Positions 31,940 through 43,560 of a stretch of 64,000 nt of DNA are shown in pieces. The notes beneath the pieces are model-generated. The model saw only the letters and a list, made by a program, of their open reading frames with translations, was not told where the DNA came from and searched no databases. The DNA is taken from positions 6,014,001 to 6,078,000 of the forward strand of contig OZ176057.1 in assembly GCA_964247055.1 (NCBI GenBank), read 5' to 3'. The translations under genes were made by a program, and so were the position numbers. Origin of the DNA: Paragordius varius. Taxonomy: Eukaryota; Nematomorpha. The stretch's first letter is position 1. Every line of letters starts with the position of its first letter.

Positions 31940-32047
31940 GCGTGGGTCTCGGCCTGCTACGCAGCCCGAGGAAGTCCTGCGGACTTCTTTAAGGAAATGA
32001 ACCAACTCCAATCCCTCACCCTAACCCTAGCCCACAAACTCGAAACC
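31940..32047 (+). repeat. Structured dispersed repeat E2 with telomere-like motif
   Basis: ~108 bp. GCGTGGGTCTCGGCCTGC and GCAGCCCGAG pair as hairpin 1; GAAGTCC-TGC-GGACTTC forms hairpin 2; then CACCCTAACCCTAGCCCAC, whose CCCAC could pair with the initial GTGGG. Related copies are at 31120, 58566 and 59367 (+) and 47803, 48018, 48385 and 49164 (-). Confidence 0.85.
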
Positions 32048-33589
32048 TTGCAGTGTTATATTTTAAACTAAGGATTGAAATGATTACATTTTTTACCATA
32101 TAACCAAATATTATTGGTTTTCTAAATCGTAGTAAAGAATATCAAATGCCTATTCTTTTAAAATAAGATTTATATTCAGTTTTTTCAAAACGGGAACTAA
32201 TTATTAAAAAAGTTGAGGAATTTAATGATATTTTTATCCAACATTGATATCGTGTTTTAGTTTGTTCATGTTATTGTCGTGTGTGGTTATACATAATTAT
32301 TAAATGAAGAAACTCTTTTGATTGATTTTTATAAGATTAGTTAATATTTAAACTAAACTGTTGATTACTGCTTAATTCTAAAGACATTATGGCATGAACG
32401 ATTGGAATTTAACATTGCAAGCTTAGAAAGTTTTGGGATAAATAATCTATTTTAATTTTAAATAAAATTGTTAGGATTCAACCATTTCTCAATTGAGAAT
32501 TATTACACTTTTAAAGGTTATTAAATGTTAAGTTAGCAATTCCCAGATATTCTGTATCGTTCTATGGTATAAAGAAAAAGTTTAAATTTTGTTTTAATAC
32601 AGATAACTCTTAATGAAAAACAGATTTTCAGCTTTCTGTTTAAAAAACTGAAACCAAACTTCTTACCTTAACCCTTATCCCCACAGGACATAACTTAACT
32701 ATTTTCAATCTTATTTACATATTTTTTTAATTGAATTAAAACAGAATAATAACTTATATTTGATTGGTTCACATTTTAAAATTAATATATATATTAGTAT
32801 GAATTAATAGAGAATCATCATATATTGGTAATTATCGTAAGCACACTTTAAATATCTTTTACCTAAATAAACTATCTGTGATGATTGATTTTAATGAAAT
32901 GGAAATTCAAAAATTTGATTTTAACATTAAATTGATATTAGTTGATTGCACAAAGCATAAAATTAAAATAATTATAAATCTTTTAGATAATAATCTATAA
33001 ACTTTTAGAAAAAAAAATTCTAAGATCACTAAATTATAAACCAATATATTAATCAAATTACACAGGTTAAAACTTAAATACCTCTATTAAAAATTGTTAT
33101 TTTAATATTGAAACAAATTAGATTAATTAATTATTTTTTGAGAATATTAGCCATTTGTGTAATCAAACATTTAATAAGTAAGAAAATAAATTTAAATTTA
33201 TCATGTATTATTAATAGAGAGAGGGAGATTGTTAAAAATTATTGCCATATTTTTTTAACATATTTTTTTCTCCGAATTCGCTTTGCATTTCTTTCTTTAT
33301 AGGCGCCAGCCAAATAACATTATTGTAATAATAATGAAAAAAAAATTTATTTATAGATATATGATGGATGGATGGATGCTATATTATAATGTTATATGTT
33401 TTATTGGAATGTGCACATGGGGGGGATAATAATAAAATAGAGGCGCCCAAACAATGTTAATGCGCAACAAAGAAAGGGAGGGAATAAGTAATAATACATA
33501 ATACGTAATAATAAGAGAGGGAAAATAAAGATATTTGAAGAAACATATTTCCAGAAGGGGGGAGAAAAAGGCGCAAATGCACACATTAA

Positions 33590-33657
33590 TTTGATTGGAT
33601 AAAAAGATTACATCAACATTTTGGCCTATATAAAGGGCGAAAATTTTACTATTCTTT
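33590..33657 (+). promoter_or_regulatory. TATA-box promoter upstream of the satellite region
   Basis: TATATAAA at 33627-33634 in CCTATATAAAGGGCG, with ATTGG (reverse CCAAT) at ~33594 and GGCGCC-type motifs upstream (33302, 33442). Start expected near 33655-33660. From the TATA box through the next ~170 bp the copy at 61056 is identical, unlike the flanks. Confidence 0.6.
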
Positions 33658-33775
33658 CATTTATTTAATTTTTTTTTCCTCGCACATTTTTTGAGATGCT
33701 GTGGATAGATTGGGTCCATATGCAACTTCCCTACTTGCTATACAATGTATTGATTGCCATTACTATCTATATAAG
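33658..33775 (+). ncRNA. Putative first exon of a transcript entering the satellite region
   Basis: Bounded by the inferred start and donor ATAAG-GTAAAT. It contains a 27-codon frame (MLWIDWVHMQLPYLLYNVLI...) that stops at the intron and an alternative ATG-less frame open through the junction. Identity with copy 2 is complete here. Listed as RNA because no coding frame can be chosen. Confidence 0.35.
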
Positions 33776-33981
33776 GTAAATTGTATTTATTTAATCATTA
33801 TTAGAATACCATTGTTATTTGAAAAAAAAAGGAAACTGCTCAACAAATCCTAGAAACAATGTACAATATAACTACCAATTAAAAGACAAATTATTGAAAA
33901 CATGGTTGATATTATACGACTGAAATGATGGGAAAATACGTTCTAATACAATTGTGATCAAACAATATATGTAAGTTTTGC

Positions 33982-33987
<6 letters not shown>

Positions 33988-34022
<35 letters not shown>
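33988..34022. repeat. (TA)n microsatellite
   Basis: Pure TA tract, almost absent from copy 2 (near 61420), showing its instability between copies. Confidence 0.9.
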
Positions 34023-34026
<4 letters not shown>

Positions 34027-34551
34027 TATAATTACAAATGCATTGCTGGGTTTGCATTAAAATATTGTCAGATACGATTGATAGTAAAGAACATTTATTG
34101 ATTCAACAAGAAGAATCTTTTCTTGCTATTAGCCTATAATTTAATTGAGAATTCTATCTGGCAAATACATTAACACAAACCCAGTAATATTTTATTAATT
34201 ATACTGTAATTTTCCATTTTTATTTAAAAAAAAATAATAAATACATGTTTAATTACTATAGTAATATATTGCTAACAAGTGGGTTTCTTAATCTTTTATA
34301 ATTTATTTTTTTCATTTGTTTAAGGAAGATGAAATAGAAAGGTGAACATTTGTTATAATTATTTAGATGCTTGCTTGTTTTGAAATCTAAAATATCCATC
34401 CTTGCAATTTAAAATAATTTTACATAAATTATAGCACTTGGTAAAATATTTTTGTATTGAATTTTTTTCTTTAAAATAATGTATAAATAAATTTTGATAA
34501 GGGAGAGGAAATGTTAACATATAAAGGTGTACTTATGTTGTTATTTTTTAG

Positions 34552-34822
34552 GTGCATGCTTGTCCTATAAAATTTAATTTCTTAACAAATGAATTCATAT
34601 TATATGGCTTCGCGGGCCGCATTATCTAACATTTTAGTAGATATTAAAAATGATGCTGTAGAAACCACTATTTTGTTATCATTTTTTGGGAAATATTGTA
34701 AAAATTCCGTAAAAATTTATTCAGAAATTTTTACAAGATAGTGAATTTCCCTTAAATTTTATAAAAACTCGTGCAGTCTCAATATTTTGGAGAGCAGCGT
34801 GTTGGCCACCCCTCCTCTAAAA
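34552..34822 (+). pseudogene. Exon-like block with broken MASRAALSNIL reading frame (copy 1)
   Basis: Follows a good acceptor (TTATTTTTTAG). A frame MASRAALSNILVDIKNDAVE, TTILLSFFGKYCKNSVKI is open, then frameshifts relative to copy 2 (62007-62222), which reads 71 residues ending WRAACWPRLL. No known family recognised. It may be the downstream exon of the promoter at 33627. Confidence 0.35.
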
Positions 34823-35059
34823 ATTCCTAGTATTTAATTATGCACAACAAATCGGTTTCTTTGGGTTTTATGGCGTTTATTCATTGAATGTTTTTTTTTC
34901 ATACATAAAACTCCTTAAGGTAGTTTAAAAAGTAATAAAAATGGTTTTAAAGTTTCGCAATAATATACTAAAATTATTTAAAACTGTTAAGAGTTTGTTA
35001 AAAAAAGTGAGAAATTGTTTAAAATTAGAAGTTATAAAAATTGGTTAAAAGTTGTAAAT

Positions 35060-36885
35060 TTCAAAAATCGGTTAAATTTGTTTAAAATTTGCTAAATACG
35101 ATTAAAGTTTCCTTAAAATTTGCTAAAAATCGGTTAAAGTTTTTTAAAATTTTGCTAAAAATCGGTTAAAGTTTCCTTAAAATTTGCTAAAAATCGGTTA
35201 AAGTTTCCTTAAAATATGCTAAAAATCCGTTAAAGTTTCCTTAAAATATGCTAAAAATCCGTTAAAGTTTCCTTAAAATTTGTCTTAAAATTTGCTAAAA
35301 ATCGGTTAAAGTTTCCTTAAAATTTGCTAAAAATCGGTTAAAGTTTTCTTAAAATTTGCTAAAAATCGGTTAAAGTTTTTTTAAAATAGGCTAAAAATCG
35401 GCTAAAGTTTTTTTAAAATTTGCTAAAAATCGGTTAAAGTTTCCTTAAAATTTGCTAAAAATCGGTTAAAGTTTTCTTAAAATTTGCTAAAAATCGGTTA
35501 AAGTTTCCTTAAAATTTGCAAAAATCGGTTAAAGTTTTCTTAAAATTTGCTAAAAATCGGTTAAAGTTTCCTTAAAATTTTCTAAAAATTGGTTAAAGTT
35601 TCCTTAAAATTTGCAAAAATCGGTTAAAGTTTCCTTAAAATTTTCTAAAAATTGGTTAAAGTTTCCTTAAAATTTGCAAAAATCGGTTAAATTTTCCTTA
35701 AAATTTTCTAAAAATTGGTTAAAGTTTCCTTAAAATTTTCTAAAAATTGGTTAAAGTTTCCTTAAAATTTTCTAAAAATTGGTTAAAGTTTCCTTAAAAT
35801 TTGCAAAAATCGGTTAAAGTTTCCTTAAAATTTTCTAAAAATTGGTTAAAGTTTCCTTAAAATTTGCAAAAATCGGTTAAATTTTCCTTAAAATTTTCTA
35901 AAAATTGGTTAAAGTTTCCTTAAAATTTGCAAAAATCGGTTAAAGTTTCCTTAAAATTTTCTAAAAATTGGTTAAAGTTTCCTTAAAATTTGCAAAAATC
36001 GGTTAAAGTTTCCTTAAAATTTTCTAAAAATCAATTAAAGTTTCCTTAAAATTTGCTAAAAATCGGTTAAAGTTTCCTTAAAATTTTCTAAAAATCGGTT
36101 AGAGTTTCCTTATAATTTGCTAAAAATCGGTTAGAGTTTCCTTATAATTTGCTAAAAATTGGTTAAAGTTTCCTTAAAATTTGCTAAAAATCGGTTAAAA
36201 TATCCTTAAAGTTTGCTAATAATCGGTTAAAATATCCTTAAAATTTGCTGAAAATCGGTTAAAGTTTCCTTATAATTTTCTAAAAATCGGTTAAATTTCC
36301 TTAAAATTTGCTTAAAATCAGTTAAATTTTGCTAAAAATTTGCTAAAAATCGGTTATAGTTTCCTTAAATGTTGCTAAAAATCGGTTAAAGTTTCCTTAA
36401 AATTTGCTAAAAATCGGTTAAAGTTTCATTAAAATTTGCTAAAAATCGGTTAAAGTTTTGCTAAAAATCGGTTAAAGTTTTGCTAAAAATCGGTTAAAGT
36501 TTCCTTAAAATTTGCTAAAAATCGGTTAAAGTTTTGCTAAAAATCGGTTAAAGTTTCCTTAAAATTTTCTAAAAATCGGTTAAAGTTTCCTTAAAATTTG
36601 CTAAAAATCGGTTAAAGATTTCTTAGAATATGCTAAAAATCGGTTAAAGATTTCTTAGAATATGCTAAAAATCGGTTAAAGTTTTCTTAAAATTTGCTAA
36701 AAATCGGTTAAAGTTTTCTTAAAATTTTCTAAAAATCGGTTAAAGTTTCCTTAAAATTTGCTAAAAATCGGTTAAAGATTTCTTAGAATATGCTAAAAAT
36801 CGGTTAAAGATTTCTTAGAATATGCTAAAAATCGGTTAAAGATTTCTTAGAATATGCTAAAAATCGGTTAAACTTTCCTTAAACT
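35060..36885 (+). repeat. Satellite array A, 32-bp unit
   Basis: About 55 tandem units of CTAAAAATCGGTTAAAGTTT + CCTTAAAATTTG with local variants (GCAAAAATCGG, TTCTAAAAATTGG, GATTTCTTAGAATATG), including ~62-bp dimers at 35575-36030. Non-coding; degenerate lead-in from ~34930. Confidence 0.95.
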
Positions 36886-38200
36886 CAGTTAAAATTTCCT
36901 TAAAATCAGTTAAAATTTCCTTAAAATCAGTTAAAATTTCCTTAAAATCAGTTAAAATTTCCTTAAAATCAGTTAAAAGTTTCTTAAAATCAGTTAAAAG
37001 TTCCTTAAAATCAGTTAAAAGTTCCTTAAAATCAGTTAAAGGTTCCTTAAAATCAGTTAAAATTTCCTTAAAATCAGTTAAAATTTCCTTAAAATCAGTT
37101 AAAATTTTATTAAAATCAGTTAAAATTTCCTTAAAATCAGTTAAAAGTTCCTTAAACTCAGTTAAAAGTTCCTTAAAATCAGTTAAAAGTTCCTTAAAAT
37201 CAGTTAAAAGTTCCTTAAAATCAGTTAAAATTTCCTTAAAATCAGTTAAAATTTCCTTAAAATCAGTTAAAATTTCATTAAACTCAGTTAAAATTTCCTT
37301 AAAATCAGTTAAAAGTTCCTTAAAATCAGTTAAAAGTTCCTTAAAATCAGTTAAAATTTCCTTAAACTCAGTTAAAAGTTCCTTAAAATCAGTTAAAAGT
37401 TCCTTAAAATCAGTTAAAAGTTCCTTAAAATCAGTTAAAAGTTCCTTAAAATCAGTTAAAATTTCCTTAAAATTAGTTAAAATTTCCTTAAACTCAGTTA
37501 AAAGTTCCTTAAAATCAGTTAAAAGTTCCTTAAAATCAGTTAAAAGTTCCTTAAAATCAGTTAAAAGTTCCTTAAAATCAGTTAAAATTTCCTTAAAATC
37601 AGTTAAAATTTCATTAAACTCAGTTAAAATTTCCTTAAAATCAGTTAAAAGTTCCTTAAAATCAGTTAAAAGTTCCTTAAAATCAGTTAAAATTTCCTTA
37701 AACTCAGTTAAAAGTTCCTTAAAATCAGTTAAAAGTTCCTTAAAATCAGTTAAAAGTTCCTTAAAATCAGTTAAAAGTTCCTTAAAATCAGTTAAAATTT
37801 CCTTAAAATTAGTTAAAATTTCCTTAAACTCAGTTAAAAGTTCCTTAAAATCAGTTAAAAGTTCCTTAAAATCAGTTAAAAGTTCCTTAAAATCAGTTAA
37901 AAGTTCCTTAAAATCAGTTAAAATTTCCTTAAAATTAGTTAAAAGTTCCTTAAAATTAGTTAAAAGTTCCTTAAAATCAGTTAAAAGTTTCTTAAAATCA
38001 GTTAAAAGTTCCTTAAAATCAGTTAAAAGTTCCTTAAAATCAGTTAAAATTTCCTTAAAATTAGTTAAAATTTCCTTAAAATTAGTTAAAATTTCCTTAA
38101 AATTAGTTAAAATTTCCTTAAAATTAGTTAAAATTTCCTTAAAATTAGTTAAAATTCCTTAAAATTAGTTAAAATATACTTATAATTAGGTAAAAATTGG
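36886..38200 (+). repeat. Satellite array B, 21-bp unit
   Basis: About 60 units of AAAATCAGTTAAAAGTTCCT + T. It looks like the 32-bp unit of array A shortened by the 11-bp AAAATTTGCTA part. Blocks of ten or so units recur, marked by ACTCAGTT variants. It ends in a run of AAAATTAGTT variants. Confidence 0.95.
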
Positions 38201-38453
38201 TTAAAAATATGCCTATAAATCCAAATGTTGTAGATAATAATAATTGCCTAAAAATCGCAAGTTTTTTAAAAAATGCTTAAATTGTATATATGACTTCGCT
38301 CAATTCGGCAAAATTGCTTAATAAAATGTCCGCAAATCGGTATTTTAGATATTTAAACTCAAAACATATCATTCATTCTTAAATAGCGTTTTTTTGAATT
38401 ATTATATTGTAAGTAATCGTTTATATTTATCAATTTATATATTTATTTTTTAG

Positions 38454-38537
38454 AATGTATTGCCTCAATCAATTATTTGCGGAAAAACTGAAACGAATCA
38501 TAAATGAATAGATTTTAACTTGATATTTCGGAATTCG
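38454..38537 (+). ncRNA. Exon-like block 1 between satellite arrays
   Basis: TTTTTTAG before AATGTATTG..., ending TTTCGGAATTCG before GTAATT. 84 bp, non-repetitive. Resembles blocks at 46441 and 46859 in both borders and length. No long open frame; a spliced non-coding RNA is the inferred possibility. Confidence 0.3.
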
Positions 38538-38689
38538 GTAATTTTTTTACTGTTTAATAATTCAAATAAGTAATTTGTTATTATAGTTATATTAAACTAA
38601 AATTTTATTTTAAAATATATACTTAACATTATTAAAACCGTTGAATTTCTTAAAATGATTTTAAAATATTTGATTTTTAATCAGTTGTT

Positions 38690-41600
38690 TTTATTAAGCA
38701 GTTGTTCTTATTAATCATTTGTTTTAATTAATCATTTGTTTTATAATCATTTGTTTTATAATCAGTTGTTTTAATTAATCAGTTGTTTTAATATCAGTTG
38801 TTTTAATTAATCTTGTTTTAATTAATCTTTTTTTAATTAATCATTTGTTTTTATTAATCATTTGTTTTTATTAATCAGTTGTTTTTATTAATCAGTTGTT
38901 TTTATTTGTTTTTATTAATCAGTTGTTTTTATTAATCAGTTATTTTTATTAATCAGTTTTTATTTGTTTTTATTAATCAGTTGTTTTTATTAATCAGTTG
39001 TTTGTATTAATCAATTGTTATTATTTGTTTTTATTAATCAGTTGTTTTAATTAATCAGTTGTTTTAATTAATCAGTTGTTTTTATTAATCAGTTGTTTTT
39101 ATTAATCAGTTGTTTTTATTAATCAGTTGTTTTTATTAATCAGTTGTTTTTATTAATCAGTTGTTTTTATTAATCAGTTGTTTTTATTAATCAGTTGTTT
39201 TTATTAATCAGTTGTTTTTATTAATCAGTTGTTTTTATTTGTTTTTATTAATCAGTTGTTTTTATTAATCAGTTATTTTTATTAATCAGTTGTTTTTATT
39301 TGTTTTTATTAATCATTTCTTTTAATTAATCATTTCTTTTGATTAATCATTTGTTTTTATTAATCATTTGTTTTTATTAATCATTTGTTTTTATTAATCA
39401 TTTGTTTTTATTAATCATTTGTTTTAATTAATCATCTGTTTTTATTAAGCAGTTGTTTTAATTAATCAGTTGTTTTAATTAATCAGTTGTTTTAATTAAT
39501 CAGTTGTTTTAATTAATCAGTTGTTTTAATTAATCAGTTGTTTTCATTTATCAGTTGTTTTTATTAATCATTTGTTTTTATTAATCAGTTGTTTTTATTA
39601 ATCAGTTGTTTTTATTAATCAGTTGTTTTTATTTGTTTTTATTAATCAGTTGTTTTTATTAATCAGTTATTTTTATTAATCAGTTTTTATTTGTTTTTAT
39701 TAATCAGTTGTTTTTATTAATCAGTTGTTTGTATTAATCAATTGTTATTATTTGTTTTTATTAATCAGTTGTTTTAATTAATCAGTTGTTTTAATTAATC
39801 AGTTGTTTTAATTAATCAGTTGTTTTTATTAATCAGTTGTTTTTATTAATCAGTTGTTTTTATTAATCAGTTGTTTTTATTAATCAGTTGTTTTTATTAA
39901 TCAGTTGTTTTTATTAATCAGTTGTTTTTATTAATCAGTTGTTTTTATTAATCAGTTGTTTTTATTTGTTTTTATTAATCAGTTGTTTTTATTTGTTTTT
40001 ATTAATCATTTCTTTTAATTAATCATTTCTTTTGATTAATCATTTGTTTTTATTAATCATTTGTTTTTATTAATCATTTGTTTTTATTAATCATTTGTTT
40101 TTATTAATCATTTGTTTTAATTAATCAGCTGTTTTAATTAATCAGTTGTTTTTATTAATCATCTGTTTTTATTAAGCAGTTGTTTTAATTAATCAGTTGT
40201 TTTAATTAATCAGTTGTTTTAATTAATCAGTTGTTTTAATTAATCAGTTGTTTTAATTAATCAGTTGTTTTAATTAATCAGTTGTTTTAATTAATCAGTT
40301 GTTTTAATTAATCAGTTGTTTTTATTAAGCAGTTGTTTTAATTAATCAGTTGTTTTTATTAATCAGTTTTTTAATTAATCAGTTGTTTTTATTAATCAGT
40401 TGTGTTTATTATTCAGTTGTTTTTATTATTCAGTTGTTTTTATTAATCAGTTGTTTTTATTCAGTTGTTTTTATTAATCAGTTGTTTTTATTAATCAGTT
40501 GTTTTTATTAATCAGTTGTTTTTATTAATCAGTTGTTTTTACAGTTGTTTTTACAGTTGTTTTTACAGTTGTTTTTACAGTTGTTTTTACAGTTGTTTTT
40601 ACAGTTGTTTTTACAGTTGTTTTTACAGTTGTTTTTACAGTTGTTTTTACAGTTGTTTTTATTAATCAGTTTTCTAATTAATCAGTTTTTTAATTAATCA
40701 GTTTTTTAATTAATCAGTTGTTTTTATTAATCAGTTGTGTTTATTATTCAGTTGTTTTTATTCAGTTGTTTTTATTCAGTTGTTTTTATTCAGTTGTTTT
40801 TATTAATCAGTTGTTTTTATTAATCAGTTGTTTTTATTAATCAGTTGTTTTTATTAATCAGTTGTTTTTACAGTTGTTTTTATTAATCAGTTTTTTAATT
40901 AATCAGTTGTCTGTATTAATCAGTTGTTTTTATTAATCAGTTGTTTATATTAATCAGTTGTTTATATTAATCAGTTGTGTTTATTAATCAGTTGTGTTTA
41001 TTATTCAGTTGTTTTTATCAGTTGTTTTTATTAATCAGTTGTTTTTATTACTCAGTTGTTTTTATTAATCAGTTGTTTTTATTAATCAGTTGTTTATATT
41101 AATCAGTTGTTTTTATTAAGCAGTTGTTTTTATTAATCAGTTGTTTTTATTAATCAGTTGTTTTTATTAATCAGTTGTTTTTATTATTCAGTTGTTTTTA
41201 TTAATCAGTTGTTTTTATTCAGTTGTTTTTATTCAGTTGTTTTTATTAATCAGTTGTTTTTATTAATCAGTTGTTTTTATTAATCAGTTGTTTTTATTAA
41301 TCAGTTGTTTTTACAGTTGTTTTTACAGTTGTTTTTACAGTTGTTTTTACAGTTGTTTTTACAGTTGTTTTTACAGTTGTTTTTACAGTTGTTTTTACAG
41401 TTGTTTTTACAGTTGTTTTTATTAATCAGTTTTCTAATTAATCAGTTTTTTAATTAATCAGTTTTTTAATTAATCAGTTGTTTTTATTAATCAGTTGTGT
41501 TTATTATTCAGTTGTTTTTATTCAGTTGTTTTTATTCAGTTGTTTTTATTCAGTTGTTTTTATTAATCAGTTGTTTTTATTAATCAGTTGTTTTTATTAA

Positions 41601-43560
41601 TCAGTTGTTTTTATTAATCAGTTGTTTTTATTAATCAGTTGTTTTTATTAATCAGTTGTTTTTATTAATCAGTTGTTTTTATTTGTTTTTATTAATCAGT
41701 TGTTTTTATTTGTTTTTATTAATCATTTCTTTTAATTAATCATTTCTTTTGATTAATCATTTGTTTTTATTAATCATTTGTTTTTATTAATCATTTGTTT
41801 TTATTAATCATTTGTTTTTATTAATCATTTGTTTTAATTAATCAGCTGTTTTAATTAATCAGTTTTTTAATTAATCAGTTGTTTTTATTAATCAGTTGTG
41901 TTTATTATTCAGTTGTTTTTATTCAGTTGTTTTTATTCAGTTGTTTTTATTCAGTTGTTTTTATTAATCAGTTGTTTTTATTAATCAGTTGTTTTTATTA
42001 ATCAGTTGTTTTTATTAATCAGTTGTTTTTATTAATCAGTTGTTTTTACAGTTGTTTTTATTAATCAGTTGTTTTTATTCAGTTGTTTTTATTCAGTTGT
42101 TTTTATTAATCAGTTGTTTTTATTAATCAGTTGTTTTTATTAATCAGTTGTTTTTATTAATCAGTTGTTTTTACAGTTGTTTTTACAGTTGTTTTTACAG
42201 TTGTTTTTACAGTTGTTTTTACAGTTGTTTTTACAGTTGTTTTTACAGTTGTTTTTACAGTTGTTTTTACAGTTGTTTTTATTAATCAGTTTTCTAATTA
42301 ATCAGTTTTTTAATTAATCAGTTTTTTAATTAATCAGTTGTTTTTATTAATCAGTTGTGTTTATTATTCAGTTGTTTTTATTCAGTTGTTTTTATTCAGT
42401 TGTTTTTATTCAGTTGTTTTTATTAATCAGTTGTTTTTATTAATCAGTTGTTTTTATTAATCAGTTGTTTTTATTAATCAGTTGTTTTTATTAATCAGTT
42501 GTTTTTATTAATCAGTTGTTTTTATTAATCAGTTTTTTAATTAATCAGTTGTCTGTATTAATCAGTTGTTTTTATTAATCAGTTGTTTATATTAATCAGT
42601 TGTTTATATTAATCAGTTGTGTTTATTAATCAGTTGTGTTTATTATTCAGTTGTTTTTATCAGTTGTTTTTATTAATCAGTTGTTTTTATTACTCAGTTG
42701 TTTTTATTAATCAGTTGTTTTTATTAATCAGTTGTTTTTATTAATCAGTTGTTTATATTAATCAGTTGTTTTTATTAAGCAGTTGTTTTTATTAATCAGT
42801 TGTTTTTATTAATCAGTTGTTTTTATTAATCAGTTGTTTTTATTATTCAGTTGTTTTTATTAATCAGTTGTTTTTATTAATCAGTTGTTTTTATTAATCA
42901 GCTGTTTTTATTAATCATTTGTTTTTATTAATCAGTTGTTTTTATTAATCAGTTGTTTTTATTAATCAGTTGTTTTTATTAATCAGTTGTTTTAATTAAT
43001 CAGTTGTTTTAATTAATCAGTTGTTTTAATTAATCAGTTGTTTTAATTAATCAGTTGTTTTAATTAATCAGTTGTTTTAATTAATCAGTTGTTTTAATTA
43101 ATCAGTTGTTTTAATTAATCAGTTGTTTTAATTAATCAGTTGTTTTAATTAATCAGTTGTTTTTATTAATCAGTTGTTTTTATTAATCAGTTGTTTTTAT
43201 TAATCAGTTGTTTTTATTAATCAGTTGTTTTTATTAATCAGTTGTTTTTATTAATCAGTTGTTTTAATTAATCAGTTGTTTAAATTAATCAGTTGTTTAA
43301 ATTAATCAGTTGTTTTTATTAGTCAGTTGTTTTTATTCATCAGTTGTTTTTATTCATCAGTTGTTTTTATTCATCAGTTGTTTTTATTCATCAGTTGTTT
43401 TTATTCATCAGTTGTTATTATTAAGCAGTTGTTTTTAGTTTTCAGTTGTTTTTTAATCATTGTGTTTATTAATCAGTTGTTTTAATTAATAAGTTTTTTT
43501 TATTAATCAGTTCTTTTAATTAATCAGTTGTGTTATAAATCAGTTTTTTTTATTATGTGT
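38690..43560 (+). repeat. Satellite array C, 17-bp unit with 14- and 12-bp variants
   Basis: Core unit AATCAGTTGTTTTTATT. Shorter forms CAGTTGTTTTTATT (14) and CAGTTGTTTTTA (12) occur in runs at 40540-40650, 41310-41420 and 42170-42280. Long-range duplications recur: the TTTCTAATTA marker at 40671, 41431 and 42291, and TTTGTATTAATCAATTG at 39001 and 39728. Confidence 0.95.

Larger units (their letters stand above)
29010..33600. other. Spacer after the Lys-rich gene, copy 1
   Basis: Very AT-rich; no gene with support. It lacks ~1.15 kb present in copy 2 between 56090 and 57230, including the transmembrane exon; the break lies near 29690-29780. Open frames at 30104-30289 persist in copy 2 but differences are amino-acid-changing, so coding is doubtful. 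Two structured repeats (31120-31208, 31940-32047) flank a 792-bp block identical in the two copies. Confidence 0.6.

Noticed and set aside
31940-32047. Chromosome-end telomere or hammerhead ribozyme
   Set aside because: Only two TTAGGG-type units per copy and unique sequence continues beyond; no CTGATGA core for a hammerhead.
33384-33586. Two overlapping reverse frames (MCICAFFSPLLE...)
   Set aside because: Indels between the two duplication copies are not multiples of three and shift both frames; the region fits a promoter.
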